Source: Pseudozyma flocculosa PF-1 (Eukaryota > Basidiomycota > Ustilaginomycetes > Ustilaginales > Ustilaginaceae). From it: a DNA stretch of 64,000 nucleotides. Every line of letters begins with the position of its first letter. Position 1 is the stretch's first letter. The DNA lies in assembly GCF_000417875.1 (NCBI RefSeq), contig NW_006920893.1, positions 331,916-395,915 on the forward strand, read 5' to 3'. The notes below the pieces were generated by a model. That model was given only the letters and a program-made list of their open reading frames with translations, did no database searches and had not been told where the DNA came from. Positions 19,609-28,458 of this stretch are shown in pieces. The position numbers and the translations under genes were made by a program.

Positions 19609-20588
19609 TTAGTGGCCGGCGCGGCGCTGCTCGGCGATGACGGCAGTGAGAGCCTCCATCTTGCTCTTGGCACGTCGGAGGGTACCGACACGGCGCTTGA
19701 TGAACTTGCGCGCACGCTTGTCCTGAAGAGTGGCCAACACGGATCAGGAAGAGAGAGACGGTCAGAAAGGAATGTCCTACAGCCAGCGGGCCGTTGGCAG
19801 GACTGGCTAAGCAGTCCGACCCGCTTGAAACCGAGTCGTGGAAAGGCAGCACAGAAGGGGCTGACGACCGCAACCCAGCGAGTGCGATCGCGGCGCGACG
19901 TGTGTGCGGCGTGGAGAGGGGTCGAGATGCTCACCTTCGAGTTCCTGATGAGCTCCATCGCCCTCCTCTCGTAGGGAGCGAAACCGGCAACCTCGCGGAT
20001 GACGGAGCGGATGACCTCGACACGCTCGCTCTTGCGGCCCTTGCGGTTGGCAGGGCGAGGAGCGAGGACTCGTCGCTCGGTGACGTGTCCACGGTTGATA
20101 CCCCAGACGAGACCTAGTTGGTTCGCAGAAAGACAGGATCGGAGACAGGAGACAAAAGGTCAGCACCGCAGATACGACCTGCCTGTCGTGGACCTTGGAC
20201 CTGAGACTTCGGCCCGACCCAAGCTGCTACGAATCCGAACCGCAGATCCGCCATCTACCTCCTCAATCCGGGGCCGGCCCAACGGATGCCAGTCCACTGA
20301 GACGAGAACTAGTCTGTCGGTCCATAATCCCGCTCCTCCCACCGCCAAGTTATGTTCCTCCAGCATCTTCTCTCAATCGCCGACCTGCATCGCGAAGCCA
20401 TCCTGCAGATTCGAGGTCTCCCGAACGGAGGCGCCGCATCGCACAGGTCGGGTCGGCGGTGGTCGAATCGGTGGCTGGATGCGATTGGACGAGCAGTCGG
20501 GAGATTGAAGCCGAGGTCGCAGATGGGGCCGCAACGTACCGGTCCTGGCGACGCCAGCCTTGTGAGCAGGGTTGGAAGAGTTCGCCAT
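19609..20588 (-). CDS. RPL36: Cytosolic ribosomal protein eL36 (three exons)
   Basis: Exons 20588-20540, 20113-19935 and 19722-19609 give about 113 aa. eL36 is a component of the 60S subunit. After a short extension ([14 protein letters not shown]) the protein reads [20 protein letters not shown], then [20 protein letters not shown] and [19 protein letters not shown], which match the eL36 family along its whole length. The first intron is 426 nt (GTACGT donor, phase 1) and the second 212 nt (GTGAGC donor, phase 0). A large first intron right after the start codon is common in fungal ribosomal protein genes. I looked for a C/D-box snoRNA in both introns by eye and saw no C/D box pair. Confidence 0.93.
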
Positions 20589-21744
20589 AGTGTAGTTTTG
20601 GCTGGGCAGGGGAAGGCGGGGAGGAGAGTCTTGAGGGTTGGTGGTGAGGAGGAGCTGCTCGGAATGGCGGGGACTCTCTGGGCTGAGAGACCCGACCAGC
20701 GGCCCCGCCCGCTTCCAGGGCCAGCCGCCCACTTCGGTCTCTGACAGGCCGTGGCGAGAACCTGGCAGGGCGACAACGCGCGCACAAGAAGTCCAATCCG
20801 CGCGGAGCCGAGGTCCCAGCCTCGGAGCCGATTGTTTTTAGCAACGCCGCAGTCAGAAGCTTCGGCCGAGGTCACGTCTACCATTTCTCGGGCCGCCACG
20901 CCTCCACCCGTCGTTGAGCTTCACAATCCTGCTTCGTGCGTCGCTGCTCCCTCGTTGCTTCACTAAGATTCACATCGCCCCACCCCCATCACAGACGACC
21001 TGATGCGACCCTCGCCCTGATATTCAGCAGCTCACTGCTCGACACACTCATCCGACTCGTTTCACTTGACGCCCGGGCGCCGCGCTCGATCGACTTTTTC
21101 GACCGGTCTCGTCTGCTCGGTGCTCCAGAGAGGTTTGATGCGGTCGGCCAGCTTGCAACGGCTTCAGCAGTGTCAGTATGCCCATCACGCCGCTGTTGAC
21201 GCATATCGATAGCTCCGCCGCGGTCGGACTCGTAGTGATCACTTCGACCAACGCCTACACAAGCTCTGCCATGGCTGGTCATGGCCGGTACAGATGACCG
21301 ACGGTCCCGCCCCGCGGCTCTACTAGAAGCATCTGCTCCACCATTGCCGAACTTCCTTTCATCACGCCTAACGTTTGCGCAAACCAACATAGCCGTGTCC
21401 GCTATGCCAGCGACTCAGCAGCGCCGTATCGCTCAGGACACCAGGCCGTGCTTCGGTGCGCATGCTGCAGACGTATCAGCTGTGCTACAGCAGCCGACCA
21501 TCGATTCCTGGCGCTGAGCTACAATCTTGGCGAACGGGCGATGCCATGGCTCTGCCATAAGGGGCATGATCGATGCCGTACTTTTGGCCCTTTGGCCCTT
21601 GGGAGTCGGTACCTAGCAGAAGTGCGGGGACGGACCGTGTTTGAGACCAAGTTCAAGCGTGCCTATCGCCGCAGTGGGCTCGTTCTCCGTCGCGATCGTG
21701 ACCAAGCCAAGACAAGCAGGATCCATGGCTTGGAGAACTTTGGT
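20589..21744. other. 5' flank of eL36 and transition to repeat island
   Basis: 1.16 kb upstream of the eL36 start. The first few hundred bp should hold its promoter. No TATA box stands out. Frames on both strands are noise. From about 21,450 the composition shifts toward less GC-rich DNA and the hairpin repeats begin at 21,745. Confidence 0.5.
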
Positions 21745-22440
21745 CTACGATCTCTGGCAGCGTAGGTCTCCTACGATTTCGGAGATCGTAGAAACCCCTC
21801 CTACACCTGCGGACCCCCGCGGCTGTAGGTGACCTTCGGCTGTCAGGGCACAGGAGCCTCTTGCACCACTTACCGTAGCCCTGTCTAGCACGCACAACCC
21901 TATGCCTTGGACACTACCTGCGATTAGTTGCGGCCAGTGGCAGAGGTAGGCAAGGCAGTGCAAGCAGTCAGAGTAGCAGTCGCCAAGGCAGAGTCATGAG
22001 TCGTGGTGAGAGCATGGACGTGAGACCCTCGAAGCTAGCAGCAGGGCCTACCTACGATCTGGGGGATCTTAGGTAGGCGTACCCTGGCTACGATTTTTGG
22101 ATCGTAGGGCATCCTTCTACACAAACAATTTCTGGATCCAGGCAAGCCATGCGGATTCTTAGGTCGTACCCTGCCTACGATTTTCAGATCGTAGCTAGAC
22201 CAGTCACAGCTAGCGTCGAAGGGCAGCTAGTGTTTGGCCGTAGGCTAACCTACAGCATAAAATCGGGAGATCGGGGGTCATCTACGCTAAAAATGGCCGT
22301 GGGTCTCCCTACGACCAGAAATCGGGGTTGTAGGGCCACCTACGGCCATTTTCGGAGGGGCAGCTACAGCATCTTTGGCTGTAGGGCCCCCACGGCCCTG
22401 GACCGACCCTACCCTGCGCCATTTTTGGCCGCAGACCTTC
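21745..22440. repeat. Cluster of CTACG...CGTAG hairpins
   Basis: A series of short inverted repeats with arms built from CTACGATC, CTACGGC or close variants and loops of 3-10 nt. Clear examples are 21745-21791 (10-bp perfect outer arms CTACGATCTC/GAGATCGTAG), 22046-22078 (arms GCCTACCTA/TAGGTAGGC), 22088-22107 and 22175-22194. Related hairpins using CTACGGCC/GGCCGTAG or TACAGC/GCTGTA continue to 22440. The same hairpin type recurs at 23217-23450, 25130-25314 and 27988-28196. No coding sequence is present. Function unknown; it looks like debris or the core of a transposable element. Confidence 0.7.
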
Positions 22441-22670
22441 ATAGCTAGCAGAGAAAGTGATTCCCAATTTTCCTATCGCACAAGATGTGCAATCCAGGAT
22501 TTGAGAGTTGATATACAAGTGCAATCTGAAATCCTGGCCACTATGAGTGGATTTCAGATTGCAGGCAGGAACCTGGTGCGCTTCTGAGAATTCGCACAAG
22601 CTGGCTGCAGCTGGATTTTTAGATTGTTACATGTGCAATTTATTGGACCAGATCCTGCTGCTAGCTATGT
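22439..22670 (-). mobile_element. TIR element, inverted 231-bp copy (MITE-like)
   Basis: This is the reverse complement of the element at 25466-25735, shorter by an internal deletion (the central part with GCAGCTGATCGCATGC is missing). It starts TTCATAGCTAGCAG and ends CCTGCTGCTAGCTATG, so both termini are still recognisable. Similarity to the intact copy runs through the interior (for example CTGAAATCCTGGCCACT and CAAGCTGGCTGCAGCTGGA). No coding capacity. Confidence 0.75.
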
Positions 22671-22680
22671 CTGCCATCAA

Positions 22681-22722
22681 TTGTTGGAGACTTCGCAGGA
22701 GGCCTCTCCAAAGTCTCCGATG
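22681..22722. repeat. Near-palindrome, copy 1 of 3
   Basis: Arms of about 21 nt (TTGTTGGAGACTT... and ...AAGTCTCCGATGA) around a short centre. It lies 11 bp after the end of the TIR element copy. Related copies are at 24597-24645 and 27176-27220. Confidence 0.65.
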
Positions 22723-22739
22723 ATTTTGATCATTGACAG

Positions 22740-23450
22740 CCTTCTTACCGCCTTCTGCTTGACTGCCCTGTCGTGACAAGTGAGTTGCCACCACCCCTCC
22801 TTGTCTCCCTTGGTCTGCCACTCCTTTGCACACCGTTGCTGACTCTTTTGCTCCCCCCTTACTCTGCCTGCTGCTCCCTCATCACCTTGCTTTGCCGCTC
22901 TTGCCTGCTGCCGCCCTGCTGCCACCTTGCTGTACCGCCGCATGCAACCACCTGCCTTCCTGCCTTGCCTGCTCGCCCTGCCACTCACCAATGCTGTTGC
23001 CACGCCGCCGCACATCGACTCTCCGTGGCTTGCCCTGCAACTGGCCCTGCATTCTGCCTGCTATACCCTTCTGCCGGTCCCTGCACTGCCGCCGCCATCC
23101 TTGACCCATGTTATTGCCATCACGCTGCCCTGGCCAACCACTGCCCTTCTTTGCTCACCTTACCTGCCTGCTGGCACCGCATTAGTGTAATAGATTTTGC
23201 AATACAATGCCTGAGAATACCTACGGCTGTGGGTGCAAAGGCAGGCCTACAGCCAAAAGTGCCGTAGGTCCTCCTACGGCACCTGGTGCTGTAGGGGATC
23301 AACAATCTCCTACGGCACTGCCATATCGTACAAATCCTACAATTTCCAAAATTGTAGGCCAAAAGCCTACCTCTAGCTATGACTGTCAACAATTTTCAGA
23401 TCATAGCTAGGCCGGTCTATCTACATTTTTCGGATCGTAGCTTGGATATG
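22740..23450 (+). repeat. Composite repeat copy A (pyrimidine/CTG-rich tract plus hairpins)
   Basis: A pyrimidine-rich tract full of CTGC, TGCCGC and CTTGC motifs (22740-23190) is followed by AATAGATTTTGCAATACAAT and then hairpins starting CTACGGCTGTGGGT at 23220. The same order of parts (GTTGCTGAC...TTTGCTCC, CTGCTGCCACCTTGCT.TACCGCC, then TACGGCTGTGGGTG) is found in copies B and C. It also contains CTAGCTATGACTG at about 23377 paired with ATCATAGCTAGG at about 23400. Long frames here are an effect of the biased composition. Confidence 0.6.
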
Positions 23451-24596
23451 ACAGAAATGCAGGCTACAATCAATTGAACCCCATACTAGCTTCAGTTGCA
23501 TGCAAGATTAGTATATATGCTACTAGAACAACAATACCGCTGCCAGGGCAAACAAACAACTGCAGAGCGCAGTAGGAAATGGAGGTGGAGAGAGGGAGCA
23601 GAAAGAGGTAATGAGGCAGATACCAAGGCTATCGTCAGCATTGTCAACTGGCGGCAGCACCTGCACCAGCAAGGAGGCACTCACAGCAAGGGCAGGCTGG
23701 GGTTGGCGCCGGTTTGGTGTTGGCGGCTGCTGGTGAGACGGAAAGAGAAAGGCAGGAGCATTGTCAGCATCGCCAATCAATGCAGGAGATGCAACGGAAT
23801 TGGAAAGGGCAACTCACCTGCTGACATGCCAATGATCTGCCATGATGCATGGCATTTGTCCGTAGGTGGCATTGTCGTGAATGCAGCAGGAGGCAAGCAG
23901 AGATTGGCATCAGCGCCTGAGATCAGCAGATAGCAACTGCGTGCAAACAGCTTTGTGCCTCACACTAGCGATATATAATTCTTTGTTGCGTGGGCGGCGG
24001 CAGCAAGTTGGCGTTGGTGGTAGCAGCAAGTTGGTGTCAATGATGGCGGGGTGAGGCAGCTGGGGCAGATGTTTGTTGGTGGCATCAAGGTTGATTGGGC
24101 TGATGGCGGCAAGCAAGGAGGGTTGATGGCGGTCAGGTGGTGGCGGCAGGCAAAGGTCCAATGGCAGGCAAGGGTCAATGGCGGGCGAGGGTCAATGGTA
24201 GTGGTTGGGTGGGACGGACCGACAGCGGAGTGGGCAAGACTTTATACCAAGGCACGTGGGCAGGCGAGGCCATGCTGGCGGGCGGGCGGTCAGGCAGGCT
24301 GCCTGCCTGCGTGCACACATGCACGCGAGCCTGCGAGCCTGCGTGAGCACACACAGGGCCTGACAGCGTGGCCTGGCCTCCGGCGTGGCCTGGCCTCCAC
24401 TTCTTTTTGGGGGGCGCGCAAGCTTAGTCAGCCGCACCAGCCAACCAGCTTGCGTGCCCAAGCCAGCCAACGTGCTAGCCCCCAAGCCTGTAATCCAGCC
24501 AGCCCGCCCAAGCCTGCCAGCCACCTTGCGCGCCCTAGCCTGGTAGCCAGCCAGCCAGCTTGACTGCTCGCTGCAGAGCGGAAGCGGAGCGGCCAT
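23451..24596. other. Non-coding DNA between repeat copies
   Basis: No gene is supported. Segments near 23,990-24,240 are rich in GGTGG/GGCGGC motifs, and 24,270-24,560 is rich in GCCTGC and CCAGCC motifs similar to the microsatellite-like tracts elsewhere in the window. Some frames stay open but the translations are repetitive. Confidence 0.5.
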
Positions 24597-24645
24597 CAAT
24601 CATCGAAATCCTCAGAGAGGAGCTCTCCAAGGATTCCGATGATTG
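24597..24645. repeat. Near-palindrome, copy 2 of 3
   Basis: Best-preserved copy: left arm CAATCATCGAAATCCTCAG and right arm CTAAGGATTCCGATGATTG-like pair over 23 nt with three mismatches, separated by three nucleotides. It can form a long hairpin. Confidence 0.7.
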
Positions 24646-24856
24646 TCGGTGCAAAGGTGGCAGGGACGCGGCCGTAAGGTGGCAAGGCAGGCAGGCAGGC
24701 AGGTGGTGCTACAATCTCGGATTGTAGGTAGGCGCAATTTCTGATTTTGGATTGTAGCTAGTTGTAGGCAGGCTACGCATCAGAAAAATTGAAGATAGGG
24801 ATCAATCAGCAATTTTAGATCGTGGCCTGCCTACAATCAAAATTGGGCCCAACTCT

Positions 24857-25314
24857 GCTGCTAGCGATGATTGCTGCTCCTTGTCCCTCTCAGCCTGCCA
24901 CTACTTTGCCGTTGCTGACCCCCTTGCTTCTCCTGTTTGCTTTTCCCTTCCCATCAATGCAACAATATTGCCAACACTGCAAAACCGCCAACCATGAACC
25001 TTGCCGCGGTCCTGCCCTGCTGCCACCTGTCCACGCTGGACTCACGCCATCCCTGCGGCATAGTCCTCTGGAACTGCTGCGCTTGCGTAGAGAGTGTATT
25101 AGTAGTGCAATTGAATAGTAGAAGTGTAGATACGGCTGTGGGTGTGTGCTATGCCTGCAAACCTGGGAGCGACACTGTCCTACGGGCCTCGGAGCAGAGG
25201 GGTCCTACGGCCCAAAGGCCAAAGATGTAGAGTGGCTGAGTACAGCCCTGGGGCCGCAAAGGAGATCTCCAACTCCCGGGGCCGTAGCTAAATCCCTGCT
25301 GCTAGCTATGACTG
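24857..25314 (+). repeat. Composite repeat copy B
   Basis: Begins CTGCTGCTAGCGATGA, continues with a pyrimidine-rich tract (CCACTACTTTGCCGTTGCTG, CCCTTGCTTCTCC), then a core at 25130-25314 starting TACGGCTGTGGGTGTGTGCT and ending CCCTGCTGCTAGCTATGACT. The core is clearly the same as that of copy C (27988-28196), sharing GGAGCGACAC.GTCCTACGG-type blocks, GGCCCAAAGGCC and ACTCCCGGGGCCGTAGCTAA. No coding capacity. Confidence 0.7.
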
Positions 25315-25465
25315 ATGGCTTGGGCAGCTGGCTGGCTGGGCCTTGCTGGGCCTTGCCGGCAGCTGTCGGCTGGTGACTGGTGGTGCAGGAGACTGGCTGG
25401 TGTAGAAAGGAGTAGAAATTGGATTAGGAACACACGGTGGATCAGTCAGTACCATCAGTACCAAA

Positions 25466-25735
25466 TCATAGCTAGCAGCAGGATCTGGTCAAAAAAATCG
25501 CACGTGTATAACGATTTGAAAATCCAGCTGCAGCCAGCTTGTGCAATTTCCTCAGATCGCAGCAGGCATGCGATCAGCTGCAATCTGAGATCCTAAAGTT
25601 TTTCCTGCCTGCAATCTGAAATCCACTCTGAGTGGTCAGGATTTCAGATCGCACGTGTATAACGACTCCCAAATTCTGGATCGCACAGCCTGTGCGATAG
25701 GGAAAATCGGGAATTACTTTTGCTGCTAGCTATGA
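25466..25735 (+). mobile_element. Intact 270-bp TIR element (MITE-like)
   Basis: Bounded by perfect 15-bp terminal inverted repeats, TCATAGCTAGCAGCA at 25466-25480 and TGCTGCTAGCTATGA at 25721-25735. Inside, an 18-nt direct repeat ATCGCACGTGTATAACGA occurs at 25497-25514 and 25648-25665, suggesting internal duplication. There is no open frame of note, so it would be non-autonomous. A target-site duplication is not obvious from the immediate flanks. Two further copies lie at 22439-22670 (inverted) and 26551-26823 (rearranged). Confidence 0.75.
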
Positions 25736-26550
25736 ATCAACTCATGTCAAGCTTGGCGTGAGCATGTCGCGTTTGAGTACGTTGGCGTCTCCTCAATCAC
25801 GTGGGGTAGATCTTGGCGTGTGTCTGGTAGGTATGGGACAGAGTAGCGTCTAGCTTTGTCTTTGGATCAAGGGAAGGTAGTACGTGGCGCTGAACCAGAT
25901 AGGAGGATGGAAAGAATGAGATTTGATGAGGGACAACTATCTACCAAAGGTTTTTCCCTCTACTTATAGCTTTGACACAATCTTGCGCATCTATCTACTA
26001 GCTACAGCAACCTCTGGAGTGTCATTGTCCCTTTGCAATTTCTGGTCAAGTTTTATGATCAAGTGTTGACAAGACTTCACTTTGCCTTGGCAGGTCAAGT
26101 CAGGTCACGCTCCTCAGAGATGTTCTGGCTCAGCTGGCCCCGGCATCTTGGGGCGTCGGTCTTCACCTCATCTATGAGGTGTGTACTCCCTCAACATCGG
26201 ATGTTGTGGGATCCCAACTCGGTGATTCATGATTCCCACTGGGTTGGCATTGGCAGGAACTGGCCTCTTTGCTGGCCAAGGCCCGGTGACCTGGGCCAAG
26301 TCCTGACAACCTTGCACCAAATGTCATCGGTTTGAGCCTGAGGGTCTGCAATGGCGGAGGCGACCCTTTTCTCAACAGCTGGCAGCTGGCTGGCGGGTGG
26401 CGTCGGGTGGTGGTGGTAGGACAGAATGTTGGTGGGTGGGCGGCAGATGGATTTTGCAAAGGGCTGGGCGGCAGAGGGGCCAGCATGGATGCGTGCCTGG
26501 TCTCCTGAGCTGACATAAGCAAAAAGGATCTTTTTCTTGGCCTTACAAGC
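25736..26550. other. AT-richer unique segment between element copies
   Basis: The least GC-rich part of the window, without hairpins or long frames. CTCTACTTATAGCTTTGACA at about 25,960-25,980 resembles a promoter or LTR regulatory region, but no LTR boundaries, primer-binding site or polyprotein are visible. From 26,100 the DNA returns to the local composition. Origin unknown. Confidence 0.45.
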
Positions 26551-26823
26551 ATTGCTAGCAGCAGGATCTGGTCCAATGAATCGCACATGTATAACAATTT
26601 AAAAATCCAGCTGCAGCCAGCTTGTGCAAATTCTAAGAAGCGCACCAGGTGTGCGATCAGCTGCAATCTGAGAGCCCAAATTTTTTCCTGCCTGCAACCT
26701 GAACTCCACTCATAGTGGCCAGGATTTCAGATTGCACTTGTATAACGACTCTTAAATTCTGGACTGCACAGCCTGTGCAATCATAGCAAGCAGCAAATGT
26801 GACTCCCAATTTTTCCTATTGCG
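26551..26823 (+). mobile_element. TIR element, rearranged copy
   Basis: Starts GCTAGCAGCAGGATCTGGTC like the intact copy and follows it to GCACAGCCTGTGCAAT at about 26,780. There it switches to TCATAGCAAGCAGCA followed by TGACTCCCAATTTTTCCTAT, which is the opposite-strand version of the element's own end. The copy therefore ends with an inverted duplicate of its terminus, or one copy inserted into another and was then truncated. Confidence 0.65.
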
Positions 26824-27175
26824 CCCAGCCAGCTGCCAGGGACCCGCCCAGCCATCAGCCAGTTGCCTGGCAAGTTGCCTGGCCCTGCCCCCTCAGGCCA
26901 GCCAGCCATCACCTGAGCCAGCCAGCCAACCACCAGCCAGCCCAGCCAGCCAACCAACCGCCAGCCAAGCCAGCCAGCCAACTGCCAGCCGCCAGCCGCT
27001 ACCGAGGCCCAGCAAGGTCCAGCGCCCACCAGCTGCCCAAAACGTCAGTCCAGCCACCTGCCCAGCCAGTAGCCACCTGACACAGCCAGCCAGCAGCTGC
27101 CAGTCAAACAAAGTCACCTGACCACTTGCTTCCGCCCCGCTGCCCTGCTATTGCGGCTGCCAGATGCCGCCGTCA
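26824..27175. repeat. CAGCCAGC/CCAGCCAAC low-complexity tract
   Basis: Highly biased repeats of CAGC, CCAGCC and CAACC units, most regular at about 26,900-27,000. Frames in it translate to repeated Gln/Pro/Ala/Ser and are not genes. Confidence 0.65.
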
Positions 27176-27220
27176 ATTGTCGGAGACTTTGGAGAGGTGT
27201 CTCTGAAGTCTCCAACAATT
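27176..27220. repeat. Near-palindrome, copy 3 of 3
   Basis: Left arm AATTGTCGGAGACTTTGGAG and right arm CTGAAGTCTCCAACAATT around a short centre. As with copy 1, it precedes a pyrimidine-rich tract belonging to a composite repeat. Confidence 0.65.
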
Positions 27221-28196
27221 TTGGCCATTCACGGCCTTGCTTCTGCTCCGCCGCTGGTCTGCTGCCACTCTGGTGAGTCCTCTACCCTGCCTGCTGACAG
27301 CTCGCCTCCCTGCCGTGCTGATCCTTGTTAGGCGGCTGCCCAACATGCCCTGCGGGTTCCCGAGTCCCGAGGAAGGGCTGACGGGCGGCGGAGCCGAGCG
27401 GCAATTGCCGCAGCCGGTCCCTCGGCCACAAGGGGATCTCGAGGGGGCCAGTATAAAGTCCCTAGGTCCCCGAGGAGGCCCCTGATGGTCTCCTTGTTGA
27501 ATGTACTATATCCTCTTACCACTAGAGACTGGTGCAGCATCGATATCCTTCCTCCTCCTCATCCCTGACCTCTCCGCGCAAGCCCAACACCGTCCTCGGC
27601 CGCCCGCTGTATCCCAAGACCCCAAGGGCCTAACACTCCTTGCCTCTGCGCTGCCCTTACACCATGCTCAGCAGCATGCAGCAGCATTGTTAGGCTCACG
27701 GTTCATGTGTGAGTTGTCTGTTGCTCCTCTTGTTCTTTTGCCGCTCTGCTGCACGCCATTGCTGACTCCTTTGCTCCCCTCTTCCTTTTGCATGCTTCTC
27801 CTTCACCGCCTTACTTTGCTGCTGACAATGCTCTGCCGCTGTCGCTGCTGCCGCTCTGCTGCCGCTCTGCTGCTGCCCTGCTGCCGCCCTGCTGCTGCCC
27901 TGCTGCTGCCCTGCTGCCACCTTGCTCTACCGCCATTGGTGCTGCCCTTGCAGGTAGCACAGTATTGCAATGAGATTGTAGATAGGATACGGCTGTGGGT
28001 GTGTGCTATGCCTGCGTTGTGGGAGCGACGCCGTCCTACGGCCCTTGGTGCGTAGAGGTCCTGCGGCCCTGCGGAGCGTAGGAGTCCTACGGCCCAAAGG
28101 CCGAAGATGTAGACCGGCTAAGTACGGCCCTGGGGGTACGAAGGAGGTCTCCGACTCCCGGGGCCGTAGCTAAATCCCTGCCGCTAGCTATGACTG
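27221..28196 (+). repeat. Composite repeat copy C
   Basis: A pyrimidine-rich tract with CTGCTGC and TGCCGC repeats (most regular 27,830-27,920) and GACTCCTTTGCTCCCCTCTT leads to a core at 27988-28196 that starts ATACGGCTGTGGGTGTGTGC and ends GCCGCTAGCTATGACTG. It parallels copies A and B. The copy ends 262 bp before the stop codon of the neighbouring complex I gene. Segment 27,330-27,490 is GC-richer and may be an insertion within the unit. Confidence 0.65.
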
Positions 28197-28458
28197 TTCC
28201 CTTCCTCGGACACAGTCCGCACACCGCCAGCCTTTCACCGCGCAGGGGTCGCAGGCTGTCGAGGGCGAGCTCGAGTGGGAGCCTTGCTCGTTCCGATTCC
28301 CGAAATGGTAGGCTCCGCGAAGCCTGCCTGGTTAGGACCTGCTGCGATCGCGCTCTGAGCGAGGCGGCGACAAGACCGGTGAGCACGGCACGACGGCCTG
28401 ATCATCATGTTGCAAAGGATCTAAGTACGGAGCGCGAAGTTCTGAGCCAGGGGCGATT

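Noticed and set aside
19530..19612. Possible tRNA B-box on the minus strand (GGTTCGAG near 19,550)
   Set aside because: No acceptor stem, A-box or anticodon arm can be drawn around it. No other tRNA was found by eye in the intergenic regions, though a covariance-model search would be decisive.
19723..20539. Intronic snoRNA in eL36
   Set aside because: Looked for C/D boxes in both introns on the coding strand. No plausible C box with a matching D box was seen.
22773..23267. 164-aa Leu/Pro/Cys-rich frame that looks like a membrane protein
   Set aside because: It lies in the pyrimidine-rich tract of composite repeat A. The hydrophobic translation is a by-product of CTG/CTT repeats, and copies B and C do not keep the frame.
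26799..27121. Overlapping Gln/Pro/Ser/Ala repeat frames
   Set aside because: Translation of CAGCC/CCAAC low-complexity DNA, open in several frames at once.
22046..28196. Hairpin cluster read as a CRISPR array
   Set aside because: Eukaryotic context. Units are irregular in spacing and sequence, with no constant direct repeat and no cas genes.
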